Source of the DNA: Sulfuricaulis limicola | GTDB lineage: Bacteria > Pseudomonadota > Gammaproteobacteria > Acidiferrobacterales > Sulfurifustaceae | DNA length: 64,000 bases | Assembly: GCF_002355735.1 (NCBI RefSeq) | Contig: NZ_AP014879.1 | Location: forward strand, 1,674,001-1,738,000 | Direction: 5' to 3' | In this document: one piece after another, positions 21,301 to 29,787 of the stretch | How the letters are laid out: the number at the start of each line of letters is the position of its first letter | Position numbering within the stretch: position 1 is the stretch's first letter | Notes under the pieces: generated by a model | What the model was told of the DNA's origin: nothing | What the model saw: the letters and a program-made list of their open reading frames with translations, nothing else | Databases searched by the model: none | Position numbers and translations under genes: made by a program

Positions 21301-21518
21301 TTATAGTTATCTGCCCGGCGCCCGTAAACTGGTGCGGCGACGGGCGCCACGCGCTTATTCCCGGCGGCCGTAAACCCCCTGTGACGCTGACGGCGATGCT
21401 GTTGACCTTGCCGGGAATGTATTTTACCGTGGCAGCGTCTATTACCAGTCCGGCAAGAAACGTCACGGATTCATGCCGCCACCATTACTGGGCACTGTCA
21501 GACACAGGAGGAATAAGG

Positions 21519-21845
21519 ATGAAACAAACGCTTATTTTGTGCGCAATAACCCTGGTATCCGTCGGCTGCGCCAGCGGCATCAACAAGGACGAATACAACA
21601 AGCTGGTCATGGAGGCGGAAAACGAAATCAAGCTTGCCAACAAGACCGGCTTTCTGTGGACCAGCACCGAAAAGTCCCTGACGGAATCGAAGGAAGCCAT
21701 GGAGGCCGCCACCGCGGCGACCGATAAAACCACGCGCGAAAGCGAGTATAACAAGGCCATGAAACTGGCGAAGAAGGCCTTGTCGGAAGCGAAACTGGCG
21801 CAACAACAGGCGAAGGACAACGCCAACCCCGCCGTTCATTTCTAG
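21519..21845 (+). CDS. Small helical lipoprotein of unknown function
   Basis: The 108-residue product has a lipoprotein signal MKQTLILCAITLVSVGC (Cys17). A polar, largely helical chain rich in Ala, Glu and Lys follows, with repeated KxAxxEAxxA-type heptads suggestive of a coiled coil. The start is ATG 21519, preceded by AGGAGGAATAAGG, a near-ideal ribosome site. It is a single-gene unit ended by the terminator at 21864. I do not recognise a named family. Confidence 0.82.
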   Translation: MKQTLILCAITLVSVGCASGINKDEYNKLVMEAENEIKLANKTGFLWTSTEKSLTESKEAMEAATAATDKTTRESEYNKAMKLAKKALSEAKLAQQQAKDNANPAVHF

Positions 21846-21863
21846 CAAGGCATTAACTGTCAT

Positions 21864-21893
21864 AAAAAAGCCGGGCAATGCCCGGCTTTTTTT
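21864..21893. terminator. Rho-independent terminator after the small lipoprotein gene
   Basis: GCCGGGC/GCCCGGC stem with an AAT loop, flanked by six A on one side and seven T on the other, so it can work in both directions. It separates the lipoprotein gene from xseA. Confidence 0.92.
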
Positions 21894-21930
21894 GTTTTAA
21901 ATTTCCCCAAAATGAGGTTATGTTCAGGGA

Positions 21931-23289
21931 ATGGAACAGTCGTCGTTCGCCATAACCCCGTTGCGTGACATCTACACGGTCTCGCGCCTGAACCGCGAGG
22001 CCAAGGCGGTGCTGGAGGGGGGATTTCCGCCGATCTGGATCGAGGGCGAGCTTTCCAACCTGTCCCGGCCCGCCTCGGGCCATGTCTACTTCTCGCTCAA
22101 GGATGCGCAGGCCCAGGTGCGCTGCGCCTTCTTTCGCCAGCATCAACGCCTGCGCGGCCTGGCACTCAAGGACGGATTGCACGTGCTGGCGCGCGCCCGC
22201 GTCAGCCTGTACGAGGGGCGCGGGGACTATCAGCTCATCGTCGAATACCTGGAAGAGGCCGGCGAAGGCGCCCTGCGGCGCGCCTTCGATGCGCTCAAGC
22301 AACGCCTGTTGCAGGAGGGATTATTCGATGTCGCGCACAAGAAACCCCTGCCGAGGCTTCCACGGCGTCTCGGCGTCATCACCTCCCCTTCCGGCGCGGT
22401 GCTGCACGACATCCTGACGACCTTGCGCCGCCGCTTCCCGGGAATCGCCGTGCTGGTGTATCCGGTGCCGGTGCAGGGCGAAGGCGCGGCGGAAAAAATC
22501 GCCGGCGCGATCCGGCTGGCAGGCAGGCGCGGCGATTGCGACGCGCTGATTCTGGCGCGTGGTGGCGGTTCGCTCGAGGACCTGTGGGCCTTCAACGAAG
22601 AGAGCGTGGCGCGCGCCATTTATGCCTGCCCGGTTCCCATCGTCAGCGGCGTCGGGCATGAAACCGATTTCACCATCGCCGACATGGTGGCCGATGCACG
22701 CGCGCCGACGCCCACGGCGGCGGCGGAAATGCTGAGCCCGGACCGGCAGGAATGGCTGGCGCAATTCACGCGCCTCGGGACACGCTTGACCACGGCCATG
22801 CAGGGTCGCCTGCGCAGCCGGCAACAACATCTCGACTGGCTGGGTGCGCGCCTGGTGCATCCGCGCAACCGGATTGTACTGCTGCAGCAAAGTCTCCAGT
22901 CACTGGCCCAGCGGCTTTACCTGTCACAGACGGCGAGCCAGCGCCAGGCGCGGTCGGAACTGCAGGCACTGATGGCGCGCCTGCACCAGCATTCGCCACG
23001 ACCCCGAATACAGGCGCTGATGCTGAACCACGGTCACTTGTACTCGCGGCTTGTCACCGGCATGAAACGCCGGCGCGAACTGGCCGAGTCGCGCCTGCAA
23101 CAACTCATGCAAAGCCTGCATACGCTGAGTCCGCTGGCTACGCTGGAACGCGGCTACGCCATCGTGCAACGCCCGGAGACCGGCGCGGTCGTGACGGATG
23201 CCGGCAAAGTCAGGCCGGGTGAACGCGTGCGGGCGCGACTGGCGCGCGGCCGGCTGGATTGTCTGGTGGAAAAAACCCGTGAAGATTAG
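21931..23289 (+). CDS. xseA: Exodeoxyribonuclease VII large subunit
   Basis: The 452-residue single-strand DNA exonuclease subunit has an N-terminal OB fold (IWIEGELSNLSRPASGHVYF). The conserved core includes GVITSPSGAVLHDILTTLRR, RGGGSLEDLWAFNEE and PIVSGVGHETDFTIADMVAD, followed by a long coiled-coil region and TLERGYAIVQ at the C-terminus. The small subunit gene xseB is not adjacent. It overlaps the following peptidase gene by 11 bases. Confidence 0.97.
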   Translation: MEQSSFAITPLRDIYTVSRLNREAKAVLEGGFPPIWIEGELSNLSRPASGHVYFSLKDAQAQVRCAFFRQHQRLRGLALKDGLHVLARARVSLYEGRGDYQLIVEYLEEAGEGALRRAFDALKQRLLQEGLFDVAHKKPLPRLPRRLGVITSPSGAVLHDILTTLRRRFPGIAVLVYPVPVQGEGAAEKIAGAIRLAGRRGDCDALILARGGGSLEDLWAFNEESVARAIYACPVPIVSGVGHETDFTIADMVADARAPTPTAAAEMLSPDRQEWLAQFTRLGTRLTTAMQGRLRSRQQHLDWLGARLVHPRNRIVLLQQSLQSLAQRLYLSQTASQRQARSELQALMARLHQHSPRPRIQALMLNHGHLYSRLVTGMKRRRELAESRLQQLMQSLHTLSPLATLERGYAIVQRPETGAVVTDAGKVRPGERVRARLARGRLDCLVEKTRED

Positions 23290-24121
23290 GAATTGGCCGT
23301 TGCTGGCCCTGCTGTTCAGTGTGCCGGTTCAGGCGCAGATCCTGCCGCGCGAAAGCCCGGTGCCGGGCGGCATCGCTGTCGTGCCGGTGGCAGCGGAGAC
23401 CGAACCCGCGCCCGAAGTGTATTTCGACGACCAGCGTGTCCTGGTCGTGCCGCACGCCGGAAAATGGCAGGCGGTGGTCGGCCTGCCGTTATCGCTCAGT
23501 CCCGGGCCGCAGGCAGTGCAGGTCAACGACCGCAATGGGCAACGGCGTGAATTTTCATTCATCGTACAACCCAAGGACTATGCCGAGCAGCGTTTGGTCG
23601 TCAAAGACAGACGCATGGTCGAGCCTTCGGCGAAAGACCTGGCGCGTATCGCGCGTGAAACGGAAATCATCCGCAAGGTGTTCGCTACCTGGAGCGATCG
23701 GCCGCTGACATCGCTGCAATTCGCGCCACCGGCGCGTGGACGCATCAGCAGCGTGTTCGGGCTGCGGCGCTATTTCAACGACCAGCCGCGCCAGCCGCAC
23801 AGCGGTATCGACATCGCCGGGCCCGTCGGCACGCCCGTGACGGCGCCGTTCGCGGGTATCGTGGCAAACACCGGGGAATATTTCTTCAATGGCAGGACCA
23901 TTTTCATCGATCACGGGCAAGGGCTGATCAGCATGTTCAACCACCTGAGCCGCATCACGGTCAAAAGCGGCGCGCGCGTGGCCGCGGGCGATAAAATCGG
24001 GGAGATCGGCATGACCGGACGCGTCACCGGCCCGCACCTGCACTGGACCGTCAGCCTCAACAACAGTCGTGTCGACCCGGCGCTGTTTCTGCCGCAAGAC
24101 GCCGTCGACAACGGCAATTAA
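23279..24121 (+). CDS. Periplasmic M23 family metallopeptidase (LytM-like)
   Basis: The 280-residue product has a signal peptide (RNWPLLALLFSVPVQAQ). An N-terminal domain of about 130 residues has an immunoglobulin-like character, and the C-terminal M23 domain carries the zinc ligands in HSGIDIAGPVGTPV and HLHW. All ligands appear present, so it is probably an active peptidoglycan endopeptidase. I chose GTG 23279, inside the end of xseA, because it gives a clean signal peptide; no ATG fits. Confidence 0.88.
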   Translation: MKIRNWPLLALLFSVPVQAQILPRESPVPGGIAVVPVAAETEPAPEVYFDDQRVLVVPHAGKWQAVVGLPLSLSPGPQAVQVNDRNGQRREFSFIVQPKDYAEQRLVVKDRRMVEPSAKDLARIARETEIIRKVFATWSDRPLTSLQFAPPARGRISSVFGLRRYFNDQPRQPHSGIDIAGPVGTPVTAPFAGIVANTGEYFFNGRTIFIDHGQGLISMFNHLSRITVKSGARVAAGDKIGEIGMTGRVTGPHLHWTVSLNNSRVDPALFLPQDAVDNGN

Positions 24122-24124
24122 TTA

Positions 24125-26278
24125 TCAGGGGTTTTTGGCTTTCCACAGCCGCAGGGTCTTGTCACGGCTGCCGGAAATCAGCAAGGAACCGTCGGGGGAA
24201 AATGCCAGCGACTGGACGTGATCCTGATGCCCGTTCAACGCCTGCATCAACGCGCCATCGCCGGCGTCGAACATCTGAATGGTTTTGCTCGCCAGACCGG
24301 CGGCAAGCCAGCGACTGTCCGGCGAGAAGGCCAGCGCCAGGACGGCCTGATTGTTTGTCATGGTCCTTATATACGTACCGGTGGCGGCATCCCATAGACG
24401 TATCACCTGTCCGGCATCGCCGGAGGCCAGCCATTTCCCGTTCGGCGACCAGGTCAGCGCCAATATCTTGTCCTTGTGGCCGGACATGCGCAGCGATTCC
24501 AGTCCCTGGCTCACGTTCCAGACGAGAATGGTCTTGTCGGCGCCGGCGGCGGCGAGGAACTTCCCGTCCGGCGAGAAGGCCAGCGAATAGATATCCCCCG
24601 TGTGCCCTTCCAGCGTTTGCACACGCCGACCGTCATTCACGTCCCACACGAACACCAGCCGGTCCTTGCCCGCGGCAGCCAGGAGTTTCCCGTCCGGGGA
24701 AAAAGCCACGGCATAAACCGCATAACCGGGACCGCTAAGCGCGCCGCGCGGCGTTCCTGATTTCGCTTCCCACAGCCTCACGGTGCCGTCATCGCCGGCA
24801 GAGGCCAGCCACAGGCCGGTGGAAGCAATGGCGATGGCATTCACGGCATAACTCTGGCGCAGCGTGCCCAACGGCGTAGCCGTGGCCGTCACCCAGAGCC
24901 GGATGGTCTTGTCGAGACCGGCCGAGGCAAACCACTTTCCGTCCGGCGCGAACGCCACGGACTGCACCCAGTCCCGATGCTCGCTAATCGTTTGCACCAA
25001 CACCGAAGGGAAAGTTCTGGCATAGGTCACCGGTTTGGACGCCGGTACCGCGACAGGCGCCGTTGCCGGCCGGGCAACAGTCGCCGGTACCGGGGCCTCG
25101 TGCCGGGTCGCCGGACCTGGAGCCGGTTTATCCGTGATGCCGGACGCTGCCGGCGTGCCGGCCGGCTGGCTGTCAAATCCATCCAGTTGAACCTTGATGT
25201 CCGACCAGTACACCAATCCCGCCACGGTCAGACTGGCTACCATCAGGCCCGCCGCCATCCAGCCGACAGCGGTGGAGCTGGAATCCCGTTTTGACTGGCG
25301 TGCCGCGGCCGGCGGCCGGCGGTAGGCGGCGGTGGAGGTCGGACGCTTGAATGTCGCGGGCTGGCTGATACTGTTGGAACGCGAGCGGCTGCCCCTCCCC
25401 ATGAGGGCATCCTGGAATTCACGCGCCGATTGCGGCCGGTCGCGGGGATAGACCTGCATGGCCCAGTCAATGCATTCCAGAATATTGCGTTGATAGGAAT
25501 TTCCTCCGGCCTTCACGGCCGGCACCAGCGGATCCACCTGATACTTCAGCACCGCCTCATAACGGTCCAGCGCCTCGTCCGGTTTCTTGCCGGTGACACA
25601 ACGGTACATGGAGGCGCCGATGGCATAAACGTCGGTCCAGGGACCCGGCGTGCCCTTGTCCGGATACTGCTCCATCGGGGCATAGCCATGGGTCAGCGCA
25701 ATCTTGTGCATGTGGGCCGTGCCCTGACGCGCCGAACCGAAGTCGATCAGCATCGGGTTGCCGTCCTTGCGCAGATAAATATTTTCCGGCTTGATGTCGA
25801 GATGCAGCATCTCGGCCTGATGCACCGCGTGCAGGCCGTTCAGGATCGGGATGAAAACACGCAGCAACATCTGCTCGTCGAGGCGCGGGCCGTTGCGCTT
25901 GAGATAATCCGCGAGGCTCTGCCCCGCCTCGTACTCCATGACCACGTAGGCGGTGCCATTGGCCTCGAGGAAGCGCAGCACGCGAACAATATTGGGGTGC
26001 TTGAATTTCGCCAGCGCCCGCGCTTCCTTGACGAAGTTTTTCAGGCCGGTCTGGTAATCGCGCACGGCCTCGCGCTCGGGATTCGGCAGCACCTGGGTCT
26101 TGTCTTCGCGATTGGCGATCTCGTGCGGCAGGTATTCCTTGATGGCCACCTGCGCGCCCAGCGCCGTGTCGTGCGCAAGGTAAGTGATTCCGAAACCGCC
26201 ATGGCCCAGAACCGATTCAATCTTGTATTCCGCCAGCCGGAACCCTGACCGGAGGGCACTCTTGTGAAACGCGCTCAC
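24125..26278 (-). CDS. Membrane Ser/Thr protein kinase with C-terminal WD40 propeller
   Basis: The 717-residue protein has a kinase domain (about 15-290) with glycine loop GHGGFG (25-30), Lys47, catalytic loop HLDIKPEN (159-166) and DFG (179-181). The residue before the catalytic Asp is Leu rather than Arg, so it is a non-RD kinase. A linker and one transmembrane helix (WMAAGLMVASLTVAGLVYW, about 343-361) lead to about seven WD40 repeats with SPDGK turns and terminal LW/VW. Kinase inside, propeller outside is the expected topology, suggesting a sensor of periplasmic signals. No phosphatase or obvious substrate gene is adjacent. Confidence 0.92.
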   Translation of the reverse strand: MSAFHKSALRSGFRLAEYKIESVLGHGGFGITYLAHDTALGAQVAIKEYLPHEIANREDKTQVLPNPEREAVRDYQTGLKNFVKEARALAKFKHPNIVRVLRFLEANGTAYVVMEYEAGQSLADYLKRNGPRLDEQMLLRVFIPILNGLHAVHQAEMLHLDIKPENIYLRKDGNPMLIDFGSARQGTAHMHKIALTHGYAPMEQYPDKGTPGPWTDVYAIGASMYRCVTGKKPDEALDRYEAVLKYQVDPLVPAVKAGGNSYQRNILECIDWAMQVYPRDRPQSAREFQDALMGRGSRSRSNSISQPATFKRPTSTAAYRRPPAAARQSKRDSSSTAVGWMAAGLMVASLTVAGLVYWSDIKVQLDGFDSQPAGTPAASGITDKPAPGPATRHEAPVPATVARPATAPVAVPASKPVTYARTFPSVLVQTISEHRDWVQSVAFAPDGKWFASAGLDKTIRLWVTATATPLGTLRQSYAVNAIAIASTGLWLASAGDDGTVRLWEAKSGTPRGALSGPGYAVYAVAFSPDGKLLAAAGKDRLVFVWDVNDGRRVQTLEGHTGDIYSLAFSPDGKFLAAAGADKTILVWNVSQGLESLRMSGHKDKILALTWSPNGKWLASGDAGQVIRLWDAATGTYIRTMTNNQAVLALAFSPDSRWLAAGLASKTIQMFDAGDGALMQALNGHQDHVQSLAFSPDGSLLISGSRDKTLRLWKAKNP

Positions 26279-26386
26279 GTAACAGCCTCGCCGTGCCCCA
26301 GGTTCAAAAGCCCTGTTTTCTGCACCGGCATGTATATGGTTTTGCCTGGTATTTCACTGCACGTTTTTAGTATAGATCACGGGATT

Positions 26387-27772
26387 TCACGGGCGGCGGC
26401 GTTTTGTCCGGCGTCCGGCCCTGCCGCTGGCGGTCTTTTTGCCCTGATACGGATTTTCCTCCTGGCGACACTCGATAAGCACCGGCGTGCCGATCAGGTG
26501 AAACGCCTTGCGAAAGGTATTGGCGAGATAGCGACGGTAGGATTTGGACAATGAAGCCACCTGATTACCGTGGATCACTATTCGCGGCGGGTTCTTGCCG
26601 CCCTGGTGGGCGTACTTGGGGCGGGCGCGCCGTCCCCGTACCAGGGGCGGCGGCGTGGCCGTGACCGCCGCCTGCAGGACACGGTTCAGCTTGGGGGTCG
26701 CCATCGCCCGCTGGGCCGAGGCATGCGCCTCGTCCACCGAGCGAAACAGCCCGCCCACCCCGGTCCCGTCGCGCGCCGAAATGAAATGCATCCGGGCAAA
26801 ATCCAGAAACGGCAATTTCCTCTCGAGTTCACGCTTGGCCCAGTCACGGTCGGACGACTCCACGGCGTCCCATTTGTTCACCGCCACCACCAGCGCCCGG
26901 CCGGCCTCCAGTGCGTAGCCGGCCAGCGAGGCATCCTGTTCGGCCACGCCGACCTGGGCATCGATCACGAGAATGGCCACATTGGCCTGGTCAATCGCCT
27001 GGAGCGTCTTGAGTACCGAGAATTTTTCCAGCAGGTCGTCGATGCGCGCGCGTCGGCGCACCCCGGCGGTGTCAATGAGCACATAGCGCCGGCCGGCGCG
27101 CTCGACCGGTACGTGAATGCTGTCGCGCGTGGTGCCCGGCTCATCGCACACCACCACGCGTTGCTCGCCCAGCAACGCATTCACCAGCGTGGACTTGCCC
27201 ACATTGGGTTTACCGATCACGGCGATGCGCGGGACACTCTGGTCCGGCTCGATTTCTTCTTCTACCGGCAATTTTTCCAGCACGCGCCGGATCAGTTCTT
27301 CGACGCCCTCGCCATGCGCGGCGGAGATAGCCGCCGGTTCGCCAAATCCCAGGGCATAAAATTCCCCCGTGACCGTGGCCGGGTCGCGCCCCTCCGTCTT
27401 GTTCACCGCGAGCCACACCGGCTTGCCCAGCCGGCGCAGATCCGCGGCCAGCACGCGGTCGACCGGGTGAATACCCTCGAGCGCATCCACGATAAGGATG
27501 ACGGTGTCGGCCTCCGTCAACGCGGTGCGCACCTGGGTGGCGACGCCGGACGTCACGTCCTCACGATCCTTCGCCGTGGCCAGGCCGGTCACGACACCGC
27601 CGGTGTCCACGACAAAATAGGGGCGATCGCCGATGCGGCCATCGCCGTACTGGCGGTCGCGCGTCAAGCCCGGCGCGTCGGCGACCAGCGCGCTGCGGCT
27701 GCGGGTCAACCGGTTGAACAGCGTGGATTTACCGACGTTGGGCCGGCCGATGAGAACGACGACGGGTTTCAT
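26387..27772 (-). CDS. der: Ribosome-associated GTPase Der (EngA)
   Basis: The 461-residue protein has two tandem GTPase domains (GRPNVGKSTLFNRL and GKPNVGKSTLVNALLG, with DTGG and DTAG switch motifs and NKTE/NKWD specificity motifs) and a C-terminal KH-like domain. It is required for 50S subunit maturation. The basic tail ends GRAGRRTKRRRP. It is the last gene of the rlmN-to-der operon and is separated from bamB by a repeat. Confidence 0.98.
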   Translation of the reverse strand: MKPVVVLIGRPNVGKSTLFNRLTRSRSALVADAPGLTRDRQYGDGRIGDRPYFVVDTGGVVTGLATAKDREDVTSGVATQVRTALTEADTVILIVDALEGIHPVDRVLAADLRRLGKPVWLAVNKTEGRDPATVTGEFYALGFGEPAAISAAHGEGVEELIRRVLEKLPVEEEIEPDQSVPRIAVIGKPNVGKSTLVNALLGEQRVVVCDEPGTTRDSIHVPVERAGRRYVLIDTAGVRRRARIDDLLEKFSVLKTLQAIDQANVAILVIDAQVGVAEQDASLAGYALEAGRALVVAVNKWDAVESSDRDWAKRELERKLPFLDFARMHFISARDGTGVGGLFRSVDEAHASAQRAMATPKLNRVLQAAVTATPPPLVRGRRARPKYAHQGGKNPPRIVIHGNQVASLSKSYRRYLANTFRKAFHLIGTPVLIECRQEENPYQGKKTASGRAGRRTKRRRP

Positions 27773-27788
27773 GAGAAATGCTTTTTTT

Positions 27789-27869
27789 CACCGCAAAGAC
27801 GCAAAGAACGCAAAGGTTTTTCTGAAAAATATTTGCCTTTCTTTGCGTCCTTTGCGTCTTTGCGGTGAA
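27789..27869. repeat. Inverted repeat of 9-bp units, CGCAAAG variant, copy 3, between bamB and der
   Basis: The left arm (CACCGCAAAGACGCAAAG, 27789 onward) and right arm (CTTTGCGTCCTTTGCGTCTT, ending 27869) pair over about 30 bases. Compared with the other copies every CGCCAAG unit reads CGCAAAG, and the change is present in both arms, so the stem is preserved. It occupies the bamB-der gap in an otherwise compact operon. Confidence 0.88.
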
Positions 27870-27889
27870 TGATCATTAAAATACGCAGT

Positions 27890-29032
27890 TCAGTTTTTCT
27901 CCAGCCGCAAGGCGGCGAGATTGCCCGCCTGGTTGCTGACATAGAGCATGTCGTGGCCTGCCAGCACCTGGGACCGGACGGCCTTGCTGCCGACCCGGTA
28001 GCGTGCGACGAAATGGCCGTCATCGCTCGACAGCCAGTGCACATATCCCTCGAAATCGCCGACTGCCACCAGGCCGTCCACGCAGCGCGGTGCATTCAGC
28101 TGGCGCGCGCGCAGCTGTTCCTGTTTCCACACGCTGGCGCCGGTGCGCTGGTCGAAGGCCATGACGTTGCCGCGATCGTCGGTAAGATAAATGTTGTTCG
28201 CATCCGCATCCATGCCGGAATAAGTGGACACGTCGCGCGACCAGAGAATACGGCCGGTCTGTGCGTCCAGCGCGATGATCTTGCCCTGATAGCTCGCGGC
28301 ATACAGCACGTTGCGCACCACCACCGGCGAAACATCGACATCCACCAGGCGCTCGACCTCGTTGCGTCCCTGCGGTTGCGCCACCGGCAATTCCCACAGA
28401 AGCTTGCCGGTCTGGACATGAATGGCGGCCACCTTGCCGCTGGCGAAACCCGTCAATACCGCGTCGGCGACGATCACGGGCCTGGCCGTGCCGTACAGGC
28501 TGAGTGGCGGCTCGGTGCGCTCGTAGCGCCACAAACGTTTGCCGTCCTTGGCCGACAGGCCTGTGAGCTTGCCATCCACCGACTGCACCACGACGACGCC
28601 GGCACCAATCGCCGCCGGCGCCAAGGCCTGACTCGATATGCCGCTGGTCCAGAGCCGGTGCCCGTCGGCCCGGTCGAGCGCGATGACCTCGCCCTTCTTG
28701 GTGGCAACCACCACCAGACCGTCACCGGCGGCCGTCGCTCCCGTCACCAGTTGCTTCACACGCACCTGCCACAGGCGGCGACCGCTGTTCGCGGCAAAGG
28801 CGCGCACCTTCCCCTTGGGATCGGAGGTATAAATCACATCGCCATCGAGCGCGGGCGACAGCGTAACGGCCAGCTTGGCCGCGCTCGCGCCGCTGTCGGC
28901 CGTCCATATTTCCTGCACCCGCCTCTGGGCGGAAAACTCCTGGAGTTTGGCAGGCTCCTCACGCACCGCCTTGCCGCCGCCACAAGCGGACAGCATGCCC
29001 AGGACACACAAGACGGCAACGAGCTGTTTCAT
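27890..29032 (-). CDS. bamB: Outer membrane assembly lipoprotein BamB
   Basis: The 380-residue lipoprotein (LSACGG lipobox, Cys17) folds as an eight-bladed PQQ-like propeller, with repeated A.DA.TG..LW and VY..S..G...ALD motifs (for example YQGKIIALDAQTGRILW). It is the BamB component of the complex that inserts beta-barrel proteins in the outer membrane. Its start overlaps the end of yfgM by four bases. Gene order yfgM-bamB-der matches E. coli. Confidence 0.96.
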   Translation of the reverse strand: MKQLVAVLCVLGMLSACGGGKAVREEPAKLQEFSAQRRVQEIWTADSGASAAKLAVTLSPALDGDVIYTSDPKGKVRAFAANSGRRLWQVRVKQLVTGATAAGDGLVVVATKKGEVIALDRADGHRLWTSGISSQALAPAAIGAGVVVVQSVDGKLTGLSAKDGKRLWRYERTEPPLSLYGTARPVIVADAVLTGFASGKVAAIHVQTGKLLWELPVAQPQGRNEVERLVDVDVSPVVVRNVLYAASYQGKIIALDAQTGRILWSRDVSTYSGMDADANNIYLTDDRGNVMAFDQRTGASVWKQEQLRARQLNAPRCVDGLVAVGDFEGYVHWLSSDDGHFVARYRVGSKAVRSQVLAGHDMLYVSNQAGNLAALRLEKN

Positions 29033-29667
29033 GGGGCCTGCTCCAGACCCAGATCGTCGAGCTTCATATTAAGTATCGGGGCATAGGAGGACCCGGCAGG
29101 GAGATACTTGATCGCCTCGCGATACGCTGAACGCGCGGCTTCGCGCTGGCCCTGGGCGGCATGAATATCGCCCTTCAGTTCCTCGTATTCCGCCTCGAAG
29201 CCCGCACGATCCTTCACATCCAGCAGCGCCAGAGCCGCCTCTTTGTCACCACTGTCCAGCTGAATGCGCGCCAGACGCAGGCGCGCGGCGTGCTGCACCG
29301 CGGCCGCGTCCGCGTTTTTCAGCACCCACTGCAGGCGTTCGCGCGCCTTGGGTGCGTCACCGGCCTCGAAATCCAGACGCGCGAGCAGCAGGCCGGCCAT
29401 GCCGGCGTAAGGCGTGGACGAATAGTCGTTCATCAGCGATTCGCCCAGTTGGCGCGTGTCCGCGGATTTTTTGGCGTGAAAATTCTGGAACATCCGGTCA
29501 TAAAGCACGGCGGCGCCATGCCGCTGCTGCTCCGTATGCTGGGTCCAGTAGCGAAAACCGACCAGTATCGCCGCACCCAGCGCGATGCCGAAGATCACGG
29601 AATTGCCGTAATTCTTCCACCAGGTTTTGAGTCGATCCAGATCTTCCTGTTCTTCGTATGCAGCCAA
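29029..29667 (-). CDS. yfgM: YfgM family membrane-anchored TPR protein
   Basis: The 212-residue protein has a cytoplasmic N-terminus (AAYEEQEDLDRLKTWWKNYG), one transmembrane helix (VIFGIALGAAILVGFRYW) and a periplasmic TPR-like domain. In E. coli YfgM works with the SecYEG-associated chaperone PpiD. I place the start at TTG 29667, preceded by GAGGG at good spacing and giving the family N-terminus. An ATG at 29718 would add 17 residues encoded by the repeat at 29691 and is unlikely to be used. Confidence 0.9.
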   Translation of the reverse strand: MAAYEEQEDLDRLKTWWKNYGNSVIFGIALGAAILVGFRYWTQHTEQQRHGAAVLYDRMFQNFHAKKSADTRQLGESLMNDYSSTPYAGMAGLLLARLDFEAGDAPKARERLQWVLKNADAAAVQHAARLRLARIQLDSGDKEAALALLDVKDRAGFEAEYEELKGDIHAAQGQREAARSAYREAIKYLPAGSSYAPILNMKLDDLGLEQAP

Positions 29668-29690
29668 GACGCTACCCTCGTAAAGAAAAT

Positions 29691-29772
29691 TTAACCGCCA
29701 AGACGCCAAGAACGCCAAGTTTTTACTGTTTAAAAAATAGTCTTTCTTGGCGCCTTGGCGTCTTGGTGGTTC
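29691..29772. repeat. Inverted repeat of 9-bp units (CGCCAAG family), copy 4, between hisS and yfgM
   Basis: The left arm TTAACCGCCAAGACGCCAAG (29691 onward) pairs with the right arm TCTTGGCGCCTTGGCGTCTT and so on, ending 29772, around an AT-rich loop of about 20 bases. It lies immediately upstream of the yfgM ribosome site and so will be in its leader. Confidence 0.9.
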
Positions 29773-29787
29773 AGAATCATATTCATG

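Noticed and set aside
26570-27868. Long plus-strand open frame opposite der
   Set aside because: Antisense to the der coding sequence, whose GTPase motifs are intact; the frame ends inside a repeat element.
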